Assembly: GCA_017477205.1 (NCBI GenBank)
Contig: JAFUXE010000023.1
Span: 28,833 to 92,832, forward strand
DNA from: Alloprevotella sp.
GTDB taxonomy: Bacteria > Bacteroidota > Bacteroidia > Bacteroidales > Bacteroidaceae
Direction of reading: 5' to 3'
DNA: 64,000 nucleotides
Each line of letters begins with the position of its first letter. Position 1 is the first letter of the stretch. The translations under genes and the position numbers were made by a program. Of the stretch, positions 41,817 through 49,777 are shown in pieces. The notes beneath the pieces were generated by a model. It ran no database searches, had not been told where the DNA came from, and worked only from the letters and a program-made list of their open reading frames with translations.

Positions 41817-43028
41817 TCAATAGAGGAAGCCTAACATCCAGAGAGGCAGTTTGGCTCCGTCGGGCATATCCAAATCGTCGGCAAATATGTAGGAGTTTTC
41901 AATGCCGGCAATCTGAGAAAAGTTCTTACTGCGACCTCCTATTTCAAAAGTGTATTTCGAGTCCACCACGAAATCGCCTTGAGCCTTTCCGTATTCTACG
42001 CTATGTGATTCAGACAAACAACAGATGGCGAAAGTTTCGCGCAAAGTACCAACTTCCACTTCATCAGGAGTCAAGGCATATAGGATATTAGGGTTTTCCA
42101 AATACACCTTGTCGGGCTTGCTGAGCTTGCCTATTTTCTTCTTGTCAGAATAGAGTAGGTTCAGCACTTTTGCATTGCCTAAGAACTTAAGATATTCTAC
42201 CACAGTATCACGTCCAAGTTCAAGAGCGGCAGCTACTTTGTTGGCATTCAACTCGAAGGGTACTTCGCGACATATCAGGGCAATGAGCGCTTGTAGTTTC
42301 CTGACATTGGAAACATCTACCTTGCAAATCCGAGGCAATTCGGTCTCGACGATATAGTTCACAACCTGCTCTATTTTCGTGTAGTACTCGCCTTCGCCTT
42401 CCAGCAGGAAAGGATAGTATCCCTTCTCCAGATATTCATGGAACAGGGCAACAGGCTTACATTTCGAGGAAACAACCTGCCACAGGTCGTAGGGATGAGC
42501 CAACATGTCCTCCAACGACCATCGGGGGAAGGTGAGTCCATGATAGAAGCGCAGAGCTTCACGGAAGGAAAGGCCAGGCATCGTGTATTTGATGGCACGG
42601 CGGGATAAATCGGCATCTCCTTCTCTTAGGCGAAGCAACGACGACCCACTCACAATCATCTTCAAATGAGGGAACAATTCATAGATTTCCTTAATTTCAC
42701 GACTCCAATCCGAACTCCCTGACTTGTATTTGTGAATCTCGTCAATCGCCAGCAGCTCGCCTCCGCGAATCACAAATTCTTCTGCCAATCCAACCAGCGT
42801 GCGCATGGAAAAGTCCACCGTATCAGCCGAGCAATACAAAACACGACGATCCCCTAAGCGGTAGCTCTGTTTCAAGTGCTGCTTGATGAGAGTGGATTTG
42901 CCTACGCCCTTTGCCCCCATGATGCTGACGAGCTGAGCATTCCAGTGAATTTCGTTCATCTTGTCACGGATAATCTCCGTAGAAGTATTGGCCAATAGCC
43001 TGTCACTTTTTCTGAATAAAGCGTCCAT
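41817..43028 (-). CDS. AAA-family ATPase with DUF4143-like C-terminus
   Basis: 403 residues. Walker A GAKGVGKSTLIKQH (about 38-51), Walker B ELLAIDEIHKY, a sensor-like MIVSGSSLLRLREGDADLSRR, and a C-terminal winged-helix/nuclease-like segment with EIGGRSKNFSQI. This matches the AAA_14/DUF4143 ATPases that are abundant in Bacteroidetes, often in variable regions. Their function is unclear; some resemble toxin-antitoxin or defence proteins. It faces the kinase-like gene and has its own promoter at 43069-43076 overlapped by an inverted repeat. AT-richer than core genes. Confidence 0.85.
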   Translation of the reverse strand: MDALFRKSDRLLANTSTEIIRDKMNEIHWNAQLVSIMGAKGVGKSTLIKQHLKQSYRLGDRRVLYCSADTVDFSMRTLVGLAEEFVIRGGELLAIDEIHKYKSGSSDWSREIKEIYELFPHLKMIVSGSSLLRLREGDADLSRRAIKYTMPGLSFREALRFYHGLTFPRWSLEDMLAHPYDLWQVVSSKCKPVALFHEYLEKGYYPFLLEGEGEYYTKIEQVVNYIVETELPRICKVDVSNVRKLQALIALICREVPFELNANKVAAALELGRDTVVEYLKFLGNAKVLNLLYSDKKKIGKLSKPDKVYLENPNILYALTPDEVEVGTLRETFAICCLSESHSVEYGKAQGDFVVDSKYTFEIGGRSKNFSQIAGIENSYIFADDLDMPDGAKLPLWMLGFLY

Positions 43029-43068
43029 GTGAAGTTGTTAAAGCATTCCTAATGTTGTGTTTGATGGT

Positions 43069-43150
43069 GCAAAGATAGAAAAAGTGTTGCGCGCAAGCAA
43101 CACTTTTGCGGGAATTTTGTTGTTTGTGCGCAACACTTTCCGTGTTGCAT
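43069..43150 (-). promoter_or_regulatory. Promoter and GTGTTGC operator cluster of the ATPase gene
   Basis: On the minus strand TATCTTTG (43069-43076) is the -7 box. Directly upstream AGTGTTGC, GCGCAA and GCAACACT form an inverted repeat, and two more copies lie at about 43128-43137 (GCGCAACACT) and 43142-43148 (GTGTTGC). Four copies of one motif around the -33 position suggest an operator, perhaps for self-regulation. Confidence 0.55.
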
Positions 43151-43246
43151 CCCTTCGGCACAAGGGGAGGAGAGCGCGAAAGTTGGGGGAACATGAGGCG
43201 TTAGTGTTTACTTTTTATTACCTTCGCCGCGAAAAATTTGCGCGAC

Positions 43247-44284
43247 ATGAACAAAGCCGGGATGATTCCCACCGTCAGATACCGCCTGCCCGGACATACG
43301 CACTACGTCCATATCGAGGGACGGCTTTGCCCGTTGGCAGGATTTCACGAACTTGCGGGCCGCGAGGGCTTCGTCATGGCTCCCTTCGCGGGAGCTCCGC
43401 TGCTGTTGCTGCCGGACGATGTGCGCGAAGTACCCCTGCCGGACGCCTGCCCCGCGGGGCAGGACGTCTGTCGCACGCCACGCAGCGAGGACCGCGCGGC
43501 CTATTCGCGGGAGTTCCGCATCTTGCAGGAAGCCCTGCAGAGCGGGCGGCTGGAGAAGGTGGTGCTGTCGCGACGGGCAAGGATGGCGACGGGCGATGCC
43601 GATGCGGAAACGCTTTTTCTTCGCGCCTGCCACGTATATCCTGACTGCTACGTCTGCCTTTTCGACACGCCGCAAACGGGCTGTTGGCTCACGGCATCGC
43701 CGGAGCTGCTCCTGGCAGGCCGGGGTGCAGAATGGGAGACGATGGCCCTGGCGGGAACGCTGCCCGTGCGGGGCGGGGACATGCCGAGGGCGGAGGACTT
43801 CGGGGCGAAGAACCTGCGCGAGCAGGCTCTCGTCACGCGCCACATCCTGCGCGCCGTGCGTCCCTTTGCCCGGGAGCTGACGGAAGGTGCCCGCGAGGTG
43901 CGCCGCATGGGTGGCATCGCCCACCTGTCAACCCCCGTGCGCTTCCGCACGGAAGCCCCCTTCACGGAGGTGGGACTCCTGTTGCAGCAACTCCATCCCA
44001 CGCCCGCCGTATGCGGCGAGCCGCAGGCGGAAGCCCTGGAGGCTCTGCTGCGCCTCCCCTCGGGACGCGAACGCGGCTTCTATGCCGGCTTCACGGGCTG
44101 CATATCCCCAGAAAGCGCCTCGCTCTACGTCACGCTGCGCGCCATGCAGCTGCGGGACGGCTATGCCTACCTCTATGCGGGCGGCGGACTGCTGCCGGAG
44201 AGCGACGAGGAGGCAGAGTGGGAAGAGACGTGCCGAAAAATGGATACAATACAATTCTTATGTACTCCGACCATAAAAGCGTGA
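43247..44284 (+). CDS. menF: Isochorismate synthase MenF
   Basis: 345 residues from MNKAGMIPTVRYRLPGHTHY; a TTG nine bases earlier is possible but less likely. Chorismate-binding motifs are present: KVVLSRRAR, CWLTASPELLLAG, ALAGTLPVRGG, HLSTPVRF, HPTPAVCGEP and FYAGFTGCI. The enzyme converts chorismate to isochorismate, the first step of menaquinone synthesis. menD overlaps its end by 25 bases, showing translational coupling. First gene of the men operon; a TACCTTCG-like -7 box lies just upstream near 43219. Confidence 0.93.
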   Translation: MNKAGMIPTVRYRLPGHTHYVHIEGRLCPLAGFHELAGREGFVMAPFAGAPLLLLPDDVREVPLPDACPAGQDVCRTPRSEDRAAYSREFRILQEALQSGRLEKVVLSRRARMATGDADAETLFLRACHVYPDCYVCLFDTPQTGCWLTASPELLLAGRGAEWETMALAGTLPVRGGDMPRAEDFGAKNLREQALVTRHILRAVRPFARELTEGAREVRRMGGIAHLSTPVRFRTEAPFTEVGLLLQQLHPTPAVCGEPQAEALEALLRLPSGRERGFYAGFTGCISPESASLYVTLRAMQLRDGYAYLYAGGGLLPESDEEAEWEETCRKMDTIQFLCTPTIKA

Positions 44285-45897
44285 ACCTGTTGACGGCCAT
44301 GCTCCTTGCCTACGGCGTGGAGGATGCCGTCGTGTGCCCGGGTGCACGCAATGCCCCCATATCCCATAACCTCCACGCGCTGGGTGCGCGCCTTCGCCTG
44401 CACCCCGTCACGGACGAGCGCAGTGCGGCCTTCGTGGCACTGGGCATAGCGTTGCGTACGGGACGGCCGACGGCGCTGTGCGTCACGTCGGGAAGTGCGC
44501 TGCTCGGCACGTTGCCGGCGGTGGCGGAGGCCCGCATGCGCCATATCCCCTTGCTCGTCATCTCTGCCGACCGCCCCGCACGCCTCGTGGGGCAGCTGGA
44601 GGGACAGACCCTGCCACAGGTGGGGGCGCTGCAACCCTACGCGCAGACGTTCCAGCTGCCGGAGCGGGCCGAGGAGGAAGAGGACACATGGCATTTGCAG
44701 CACCTCCTCCACCGGGCTTTCCGCGAACTGCTGCGCCCGGGCGGCGGTCCCTGCCACGTGAACGTGCCTATCCCCGAACCGCTCTTTGGCTTTTCGCAAA
44801 CGGAACTGCCGGCGGTGGCGGCGATGCACTTTGCCCACAAGCGGGCGGAGCGTCCCCTTACGGAGGACGTCATGAAACTCATCGCGGGAGCGGAAACGCC
44901 CATCCTGCTGATGGGACAGCGCGACGCCATCCCCACCGATGCCGTGCGTGACATAGAGGCACGCGGGCAGATGCTCGTGCTGCCGGAGGTGATTGCCGGT
45001 GCCGCAGGGTCGTGGCGCACGCTGCTGCTGGAGGAAGCGCCGCTGCCCGCAGGTGACTACGTCGTTGTACACGTGGGTGGCAACCTCGTGGGCAAGAAGC
45101 TGAAGCAGAACCTGCAAGGACGGGACGACGTGCGCGTGGTGCGCATAGAGGAGGGCGACGACATGCCCGACACCTTCCGCCACCTGCACGCCGTCGTACA
45201 TGGTGACGCCGATGCCGCCCTGCGCCAGTTGGCGGAGACCCTGCCCGAAAATGCCCGCGTGCGCAGCTTGCAGCATACCCTTGCCGAGCAATGGCGCGAG
45301 AGCCGGGAGCTGGAGGCGGGGCTCTCCCTGCGGGAAAAGGCCTTCGCCCTGCTTGCACAAACCATCAGCGAGACGCACGGCGTCGCCGCACTCCACCTGG
45401 CCAACAGCACGCCCGTACGCCTGGCGCGCCGCTATTTCGACGGCGGCGGGGAACTGCGCATCCTGTGCAACCGGGGTACAAACGGCATCGAAGGCTCCGC
45501 CTCCACGGCTGTGGGCTACACCATTGCCGACGCCGCGCTGTGCCGCGCACGTGAAGAAAAGCCTAAGGTGACGCTCCTCGTCACGGGTGACCTGAGCTTC
45601 TTCTACGACGTGAACGCCTTGTGGAACACGCAGCTGGGCGGAAACATCCGCATCCTCCTGCTCAACGACGGCGGCGGCAGCATCTTCCGCACCCTGCCGG
45701 GACTGGGCGAAAGCTCCGCATGCCGGCAGGTGGTGGCAGCCGCACACAACGCCACGGCGGAAGGCGTATGCCGAAGCTTCGGCGCAGCATATCTCCGCGC
45801 AGAAACGGAAGCAGAGCTCGCCGCCCACATCACCACCCTGCTCACGGCAGAGTGCGGGCAGCCGATGGTGGTGGACGCCGTCCTTCAAGACCAATGA
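44260..45897 (+). CDS. menD: SEPHCHC synthase MenD
   Basis: 545 residues from MYSDHKSVNLLTAMLLAYGV. The thiamine-diphosphate enzyme fold is shown by VVCPGARNAPI, VTDERSAAFVALG (catalytic Glu), LCVTSGSALLG, the central domain, and VTGDLSFFYDVNALW with LLNDGGGSIFRTLPG. MenD joins isochorismate and 2-oxoglutarate. The start lies inside menF; the longer open frame upstream from 43684 is out of frame with menF and was rejected. Length normal for the family. menB follows after 39 bases. Confidence 0.94.
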   Translation: MYSDHKSVNLLTAMLLAYGVEDAVVCPGARNAPISHNLHALGARLRLHPVTDERSAAFVALGIALRTGRPTALCVTSGSALLGTLPAVAEARMRHIPLLVISADRPARLVGQLEGQTLPQVGALQPYAQTFQLPERAEEEEDTWHLQHLLHRAFRELLRPGGGPCHVNVPIPEPLFGFSQTELPAVAAMHFAHKRAERPLTEDVMKLIAGAETPILLMGQRDAIPTDAVRDIEARGQMLVLPEVIAGAAGSWRTLLLEEAPLPAGDYVVVHVGGNLVGKKLKQNLQGRDDVRVVRIEEGDDMPDTFRHLHAVVHGDADAALRQLAETLPENARVRSLQHTLAEQWRESRELEAGLSLREKAFALLAQTISETHGVAALHLANSTPVRLARRYFDGGGELRILCNRGTNGIEGSASTAVGYTIADAALCRAREEKPKVTLLVTGDLSFFYDVNALWNTQLGGNIRILLLNDGGGSIFRTLPGLGESSACRQVVAAAHNATAEGVCRSFGAAYLRAETEAELAAHITTLLTAECGQPMVVDAVLQDQ

Positions 45898-45936
45898 CCT
45901 TACAACACATACAGCCGCACTGAAAGACTCCTATCT

Positions 45937-46755
45937 ATGAGAACCTGGACAACTATCAAGCAGTACGAAGAAATACTCTTCGACATCTACAACGGCATTG
46001 CCCGCATCACCATCAACCGCCCGCAGGTGCGCAATGCCTTCACGCCGCTTACCGTGGCGGAAATTGACGATGCGCTCAGCCTGTGCCGCGAGCGAAGCGA
46101 CATCCGCGTCGTCGTGCTGACCGGCGCGGGCGACAAAGCCTTCTGCTCGGGCGGCGACATGCACGTGAAGGGCCGCGGCGGCTACGTGGGCGGCGACGGC
46201 GTGCCCCGCCTGAACGTCCTCGACGTGCAAAAGCACATCCGCAGCCTGCCGAAGCCCGTCATCGCCATGGTGAACGGCTATGCCATCGGCGGCGGCCACG
46301 TCCTGCACCTCGTGTGCGACCTCACCATTGCCAGCCGCACGGCGCGCTTCGGGCAGACGGGGCCGCGCGTGGGCAGTTTCGACGCAGGCTTCGGAGCCTC
46401 CTACCTGGCACGCATCGTGGGGCAGAAGAAGGCGCGCGAGATATGGTTCCTTTGTCGGCAGTATTCGGCAGAAGAGGCTGAGAGGATGGGCATGGTGAAC
46501 AAAGTGGTGGAGCCCGAGGCGCTGGAGGACGAAGTCGTGGCGTGGGCGGAGGAGATGATGAAGCTCTCGCCGCTGGCACTCCGCATGATAAAGGCCGGGC
46601 TGAACGCCGAACTGGACGGCCAGGCAGGCATACAGGAACTCGCGGGCGATGCCACCATGCTTTATTATATGCTCGACGAAGCCCAGGAGGGCGGCCGCGC
46701 CTTTCTGGAAAAGCGTGCTCCGGACTTCAGCCACTTTGAGGGGCTGAACCCATGA
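45937..46755 (+). CDS. menB: 1,4-dihydroxy-2-naphthoyl-CoA synthase MenB
   Basis: 272 residues of the crotonase family. Typical MenB blocks are [52 protein letters not shown] and [16 protein letters not shown], ending with SHFEGLNP, the conserved MenB C-terminus. It closes the second ring of menaquinone from o-succinylbenzoyl-CoA. Its gene precedes the fused menC/E gene whose products act just before it. Normal length. Confidence 0.95.
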   Translation: MRTWTTIKQYEEILFDIYNGIARITINRPQVRNAFTPLTVAEIDDALSLCRERSDIRVVVLTGAGDKAFCSGGDMHVKGRGGYVGGDGVPRLNVLDVQKHIRSLPKPVIAMVNGYAIGGGHVLHLVCDLTIASRTARFGQTGPRVGSFDAGFGASYLARIVGQKKAREIWFLCRQYSAEEAERMGMVNKVVEPEALEDEVVAWAEEMMKLSPLALRMIKAGLNAELDGQAGIQELAGDATMLYYMLDEAQEGGRAFLEKRAPDFSHFEGLNP

Positions 46756-46780
46756 CGGTAACCGTTGAACAATAAACGTT

Positions 46781-48856
46781 ATGCACTTGTTCCAAACCCG
46801 CATAATTCCCCGAACGCTGCGTTTCCTCCAACCCGCAGGAACGTCGCGCGGAGTCTATCGTGAGCGCAGGGTGTGGTATGTTGCCGTGCGCTATGAGGAA
46901 GGAGGGCGTGCCGCTTTTGGGGTAGGGGAGTGTGCCCCGTTGCACGACCTCAGTGCGGACTACGTGTCCGATGCCGACTACGCAAATCTTCTAAGAAGCG
47001 CTTGTGTCCAGTTGGAACAGAACGAAGGACGCCTTGACACGGAAGCCCTGCGTCCCTATCCCTCCATCCTCTTCGGTCTTGAGACGGCGCTGCTCTCCGC
47101 CCGCGCCAGCCTTGAGGGCGACATGTTTCGCCTCTACGACACTCCCTTCATGCGCAGCGAGGAGGGCATACGCATCAACGGCCTTGTGTGGATGGGGACG
47201 CAGCAGGAGATGCTGGCGCGCATGGAGGAGAAGCTCGCGTCGGGCTTCACGTGCGTGAAACTGAAAATAGGCGCGATAGACTTCGAGGCGGAGATGGAGC
47301 TTATCCGCATGCTGCGGAAACGCTTTTCCCCGGAGTACGTGGAGCTCCGCGTGGATGCCAACGGTGCCTTCCGCCCCGACGAGGCTCTGCCGAAGCTGGA
47401 ACGCCTTGCCCGCTATGGCATCCACAGCATCGAGCAGCCCATACGCCAAGGGCAATGGGCGGACATGCGTCGCATCTGCGAACAGTCGCCGCTTCCCGTC
47501 GCCCTTGACGAAGAGCTCATCGGGCTCCACACCCTGGAGCAGAAGCGCGAAATGCTCCGCGAGGTGAAGCCTGCCTACGTCGTCCTCAAGCCCTCCCTGC
47601 ATGGCGGCTTGGCGGGCTGCGGGGAATGGGTACGCGAGGCGCGCGCGCGCGATATAGATTATTGGGTGACCAGCGCGCTGGAGAGCAACGTCGGCCTCAA
47701 CGCCATTGCCGCGTGGACTTCCACGCTGCCGGAGGCGCATCGCCGCGCACAGGGCCTGGGTACGGGTATGCTGTTCGAGCGCAACGTGGAGGCTGCGGGC
47801 CTGCGCATCGAGGGCGAATGCCTGTGGCGCGGGACGGCGGAAGATGCCTCCTTCCGCGAGGAGGCGCGGCGCTTCCGGGAAGCCTGGAGCGACGAAACGC
47901 CGACGTGGAGCCTGCAAACATCCGGCAGCACGGGACGCCCGAAGCGCATCGTGGTGGAGAAAGCACGCATGCGGCTCAGCGCGGAAACGACATGCCGCAC
48001 GCTGGGGCTGCGCAAGGGGGAGGACACGGCCCTGCTATGCCTTCCCCTGGCATACGTGGCGGGACAGATGCAGTGTGTGCGCGCCATGCTGTGGGACATG
48101 AGGCTTGTTGCGGTGAAACCCTCGTCGCATCCCCTGCGGGACCTGCGGCGTGCCCCCGACTTTGCCGCCATGACGCCGATGCAGGTATATGAGACCCTGC
48201 ACGGCACACGTCGCGAACGCCGCCTGCTGCGGGGCATCCGCGAGCTCATCATCGGCGGCGGAGCCATCTCCCCGGAACTGGAGAAGGAACTGCGCAACCT
48301 GCCCGGCAGGGTGTGGAGCACCTACGGCATGACGGAGACGCTCTCCCACGTCGCCCTGCGCCGCCTGAACGGCGACGGGGCTTCCGCATACTACACGCCG
48401 CTGGAGGGAGTGGAGGTGGCACTCACGGAAGACGGTTGCCTGAAGCTGCGGGCGGCAGTGGCAGGCGAAGGGTGGCTGCGGACGAACGACTTGGCAGAGT
48501 TCCGCGAGGACGGACGCTTCCGCATCCTTGGCCGCCGCGACAACACGGTGGTGTCGGGAGGCGTGAAACTGCAGATAGAGAGCCTGGAGGAACGCCTCAG
48601 CGACTTCCCCCTTCCCTTTGCGCTCACGTCGGCTCCCGACGAACGGTTGGGCGAAATGCTCGTGATGGTATATGCCGGGGGACAAGGCGCGGGAGGCGAG
48701 ACCCGGGCGATGACTGCCGGGCAGGCGGAGGCTTTCTGCCGCCAGAGGCTTTCGCGGTTTGAGGTGCCGCGACGCTTTGTGTGCGTCGGCACACTGCCCA
48801 TGACGGAAACAGGGAAAACAGACCGTGCAGAAATACGTCGCCTCGTTAGACAATAA
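46781..48856 (+). CDS. Fused MenC-MenE: o-succinylbenzoate synthase and CoA ligase
   Basis: 691 residues combining two enzymes. Residues 1-345 are an enolase-superfamily o-succinylbenzoate synthase: FGVGECAPL, VKLKIGAIDFEAE (catalytic Lys), LRVDANGAFRPDEAL, SIEQPIRQG and LDEELIG with VLKPSLHGG. Residues 370-691 are an acyl-adenylate ligase: LQTSGSTGRPKRIVVE (P-loop), LPLAYVAGQMQ, STYGMTETLSH, GWLRTNDLAEF and PMTETGKTDR with the catalytic Lys. These catalyse consecutive steps, dehydration to o-succinylbenzoate and its CoA activation. In most Bacteroidetes menC and menE are separate genes. No stop or frameshift is visible at the junction. The ligase half is about 320 residues, the short Bacteroidetes type. 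Confidence 0.92.
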   Translation: MHLFQTRIIPRTLRFLQPAGTSRGVYRERRVWYVAVRYEEGGRAAFGVGECAPLHDLSADYVSDADYANLLRSACVQLEQNEGRLDTEALRPYPSILFGLETALLSARASLEGDMFRLYDTPFMRSEEGIRINGLVWMGTQQEMLARMEEKLASGFTCVKLKIGAIDFEAEMELIRMLRKRFSPEYVELRVDANGAFRPDEALPKLERLARYGIHSIEQPIRQGQWADMRRICEQSPLPVALDEELIGLHTLEQKREMLREVKPAYVVLKPSLHGGLAGCGEWVREARARDIDYWVTSALESNVGLNAIAAWTSTLPEAHRRAQGLGTGMLFERNVEAAGLRIEGECLWRGTAEDASFREEARRFREAWSDETPTWSLQTSGSTGRPKRIVVEKARMRLSAETTCRTLGLRKGEDTALLCLPLAYVAGQMQCVRAMLWDMRLVAVKPSSHPLRDLRRAPDFAAMTPMQVYETLHGTRRERRLLRGIRELIIGGGAISPELEKELRNLPGRVWSTYGMTETLSHVALRRLNGDGASAYYTPLEGVEVALTEDGCLKLRAAVAGEGWLRTNDLAEFREDGRFRILGRRDNTVVSGGVKLQIESLEERLSDFPLPFALTSAPDERLGEMLVMVYAGGQGAGGETRAMTAGQAEAFCRQRLSRFEVPRRFVCVGTLPMTETGKTDRAEIRRLVRQ

Positions 48857-48985
48857 ACAATAGCCCATAGCCGTTAACTAATAAACGTTATACGTTAAAC
48901 AATAACCTAAAAACCAACCAACCTAAAAACCAAATCACCGCTCCCAGAAGGCTGGGAGGGTGTTTATAAGCAAAAAAAAGAAAAC
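48857..48985. repeat. CCTAAAAACC repeats and short palindrome before the SDR gene
   Basis: The gap holds ACGTTATACGTTAAACAATAA, two CCTAAAAACC copies and CTCCCAGAAGGCTGGGAG, a palindrome of the type found at 57.0 kb. It forms an A/C-rich leader before the SDR start. No promoter was recognised; the gene could be a distal part of the men operon. Confidence 0.6.
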
Positions 48986-49762
48986 ATGGCAAAGAACTAT
49001 TTTGACTTGAAAGGCCAGGTGGCCATCGTGACAGGTTGCTCCGGTGGCCTTGGCGTACAGATGGCCCGTGCACTGGCAAACCAGGGCTGCAACATCGTCC
49101 CCATTGCCCGCCGCATGGAGAAACTGGAAGAGGTGGCCGAGGAGCTGCGCCGCGACTTTGGCGTGGAGGTGCTCCCCATCCGCTGCGACATCACGAAGAC
49201 GGAGATGGTGGAAGAAGTCGTCCGCACTACGATGGAGCGCTTCGGCCGCATCGACATCCTCATCAACAATGCCGGCACGGGTGCCGTGGCTCCCGCCGAG
49301 GACATCACGGACGAGCAGTTCGACAACGAAATGCAGATAGACCTTTTCGGCACGTTCAAGATGGCGCGTGCCGTGGCCAAGCACGCCATGATTCCCGCCG
49401 GCTACGGGCGCATCATCAACATCGCCTCCATGTACGGCCTCGTAGGCAACAAGATTGCCCCCTGCTCGCCCTACCACGCAGCGAAGGGCGGCGTCGTGAA
49501 CCTTTCCCGCGGCCTCGCTGCCGAGTGGGGTAAGTACGGCATCACGGTGAACACCATCTGCCCGGGCTATTTCTGGACACCGCTGACGAAAGCCACGCTG
49601 GAGACGGACTGGTTCTCCGAGTATGCCAAGGGAGCCATCCCGCAGGAGCGCTATGGCAAGGAAGGCGAACTGGACTCCGCCACGATTTTCCTCGCCTCTC
49701 CCGCCTCCAGCTACGTCACGGGCGTTGCACTTCCCGTGGATGGCGGTTACACCTGCGTATAA
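48986..49762 (+). CDS. SDR-family oxidoreductase, gluconate 5-dehydrogenase-like
   Basis: 258 residues with the classical short-chain dehydrogenase motifs: TGCSGGLG for NAD(P) binding (about 17-24), NNAGTG, the catalytic Ser in NIASMYG, and YHAAK (Tyr and Lys, about 155-159), followed by PGYFWTPLTK. It most resembles gluconate/2-deoxy-gluconate 5-dehydrogenases, acting on sugar acids, but substrate is uncertain. Cytoplasmic. It follows the men genes on the same strand but is probably functionally separate. Convergent with the P-type ATPase gene, with only 15 bases between the stops. Confidence 0.85.
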   Translation: MAKNYFDLKGQVAIVTGCSGGLGVQMARALANQGCNIVPIARRMEKLEEVAEELRRDFGVEVLPIRCDITKTEMVEEVVRTTMERFGRIDILINNAGTGAVAPAEDITDEQFDNEMQIDLFGTFKMARAVAKHAMIPAGYGRIINIASMYGLVGNKIAPCSPYHAAKGGVVNLSRGLAAEWGKYGITVNTICPGYFWTPLTKATLETDWFSEYAKGAIPQERYGKEGELDSATIFLASPASSYVTGVALPVDGGYTCV

Positions 49763-49777
49763 AGCGGTGTGAACGTT

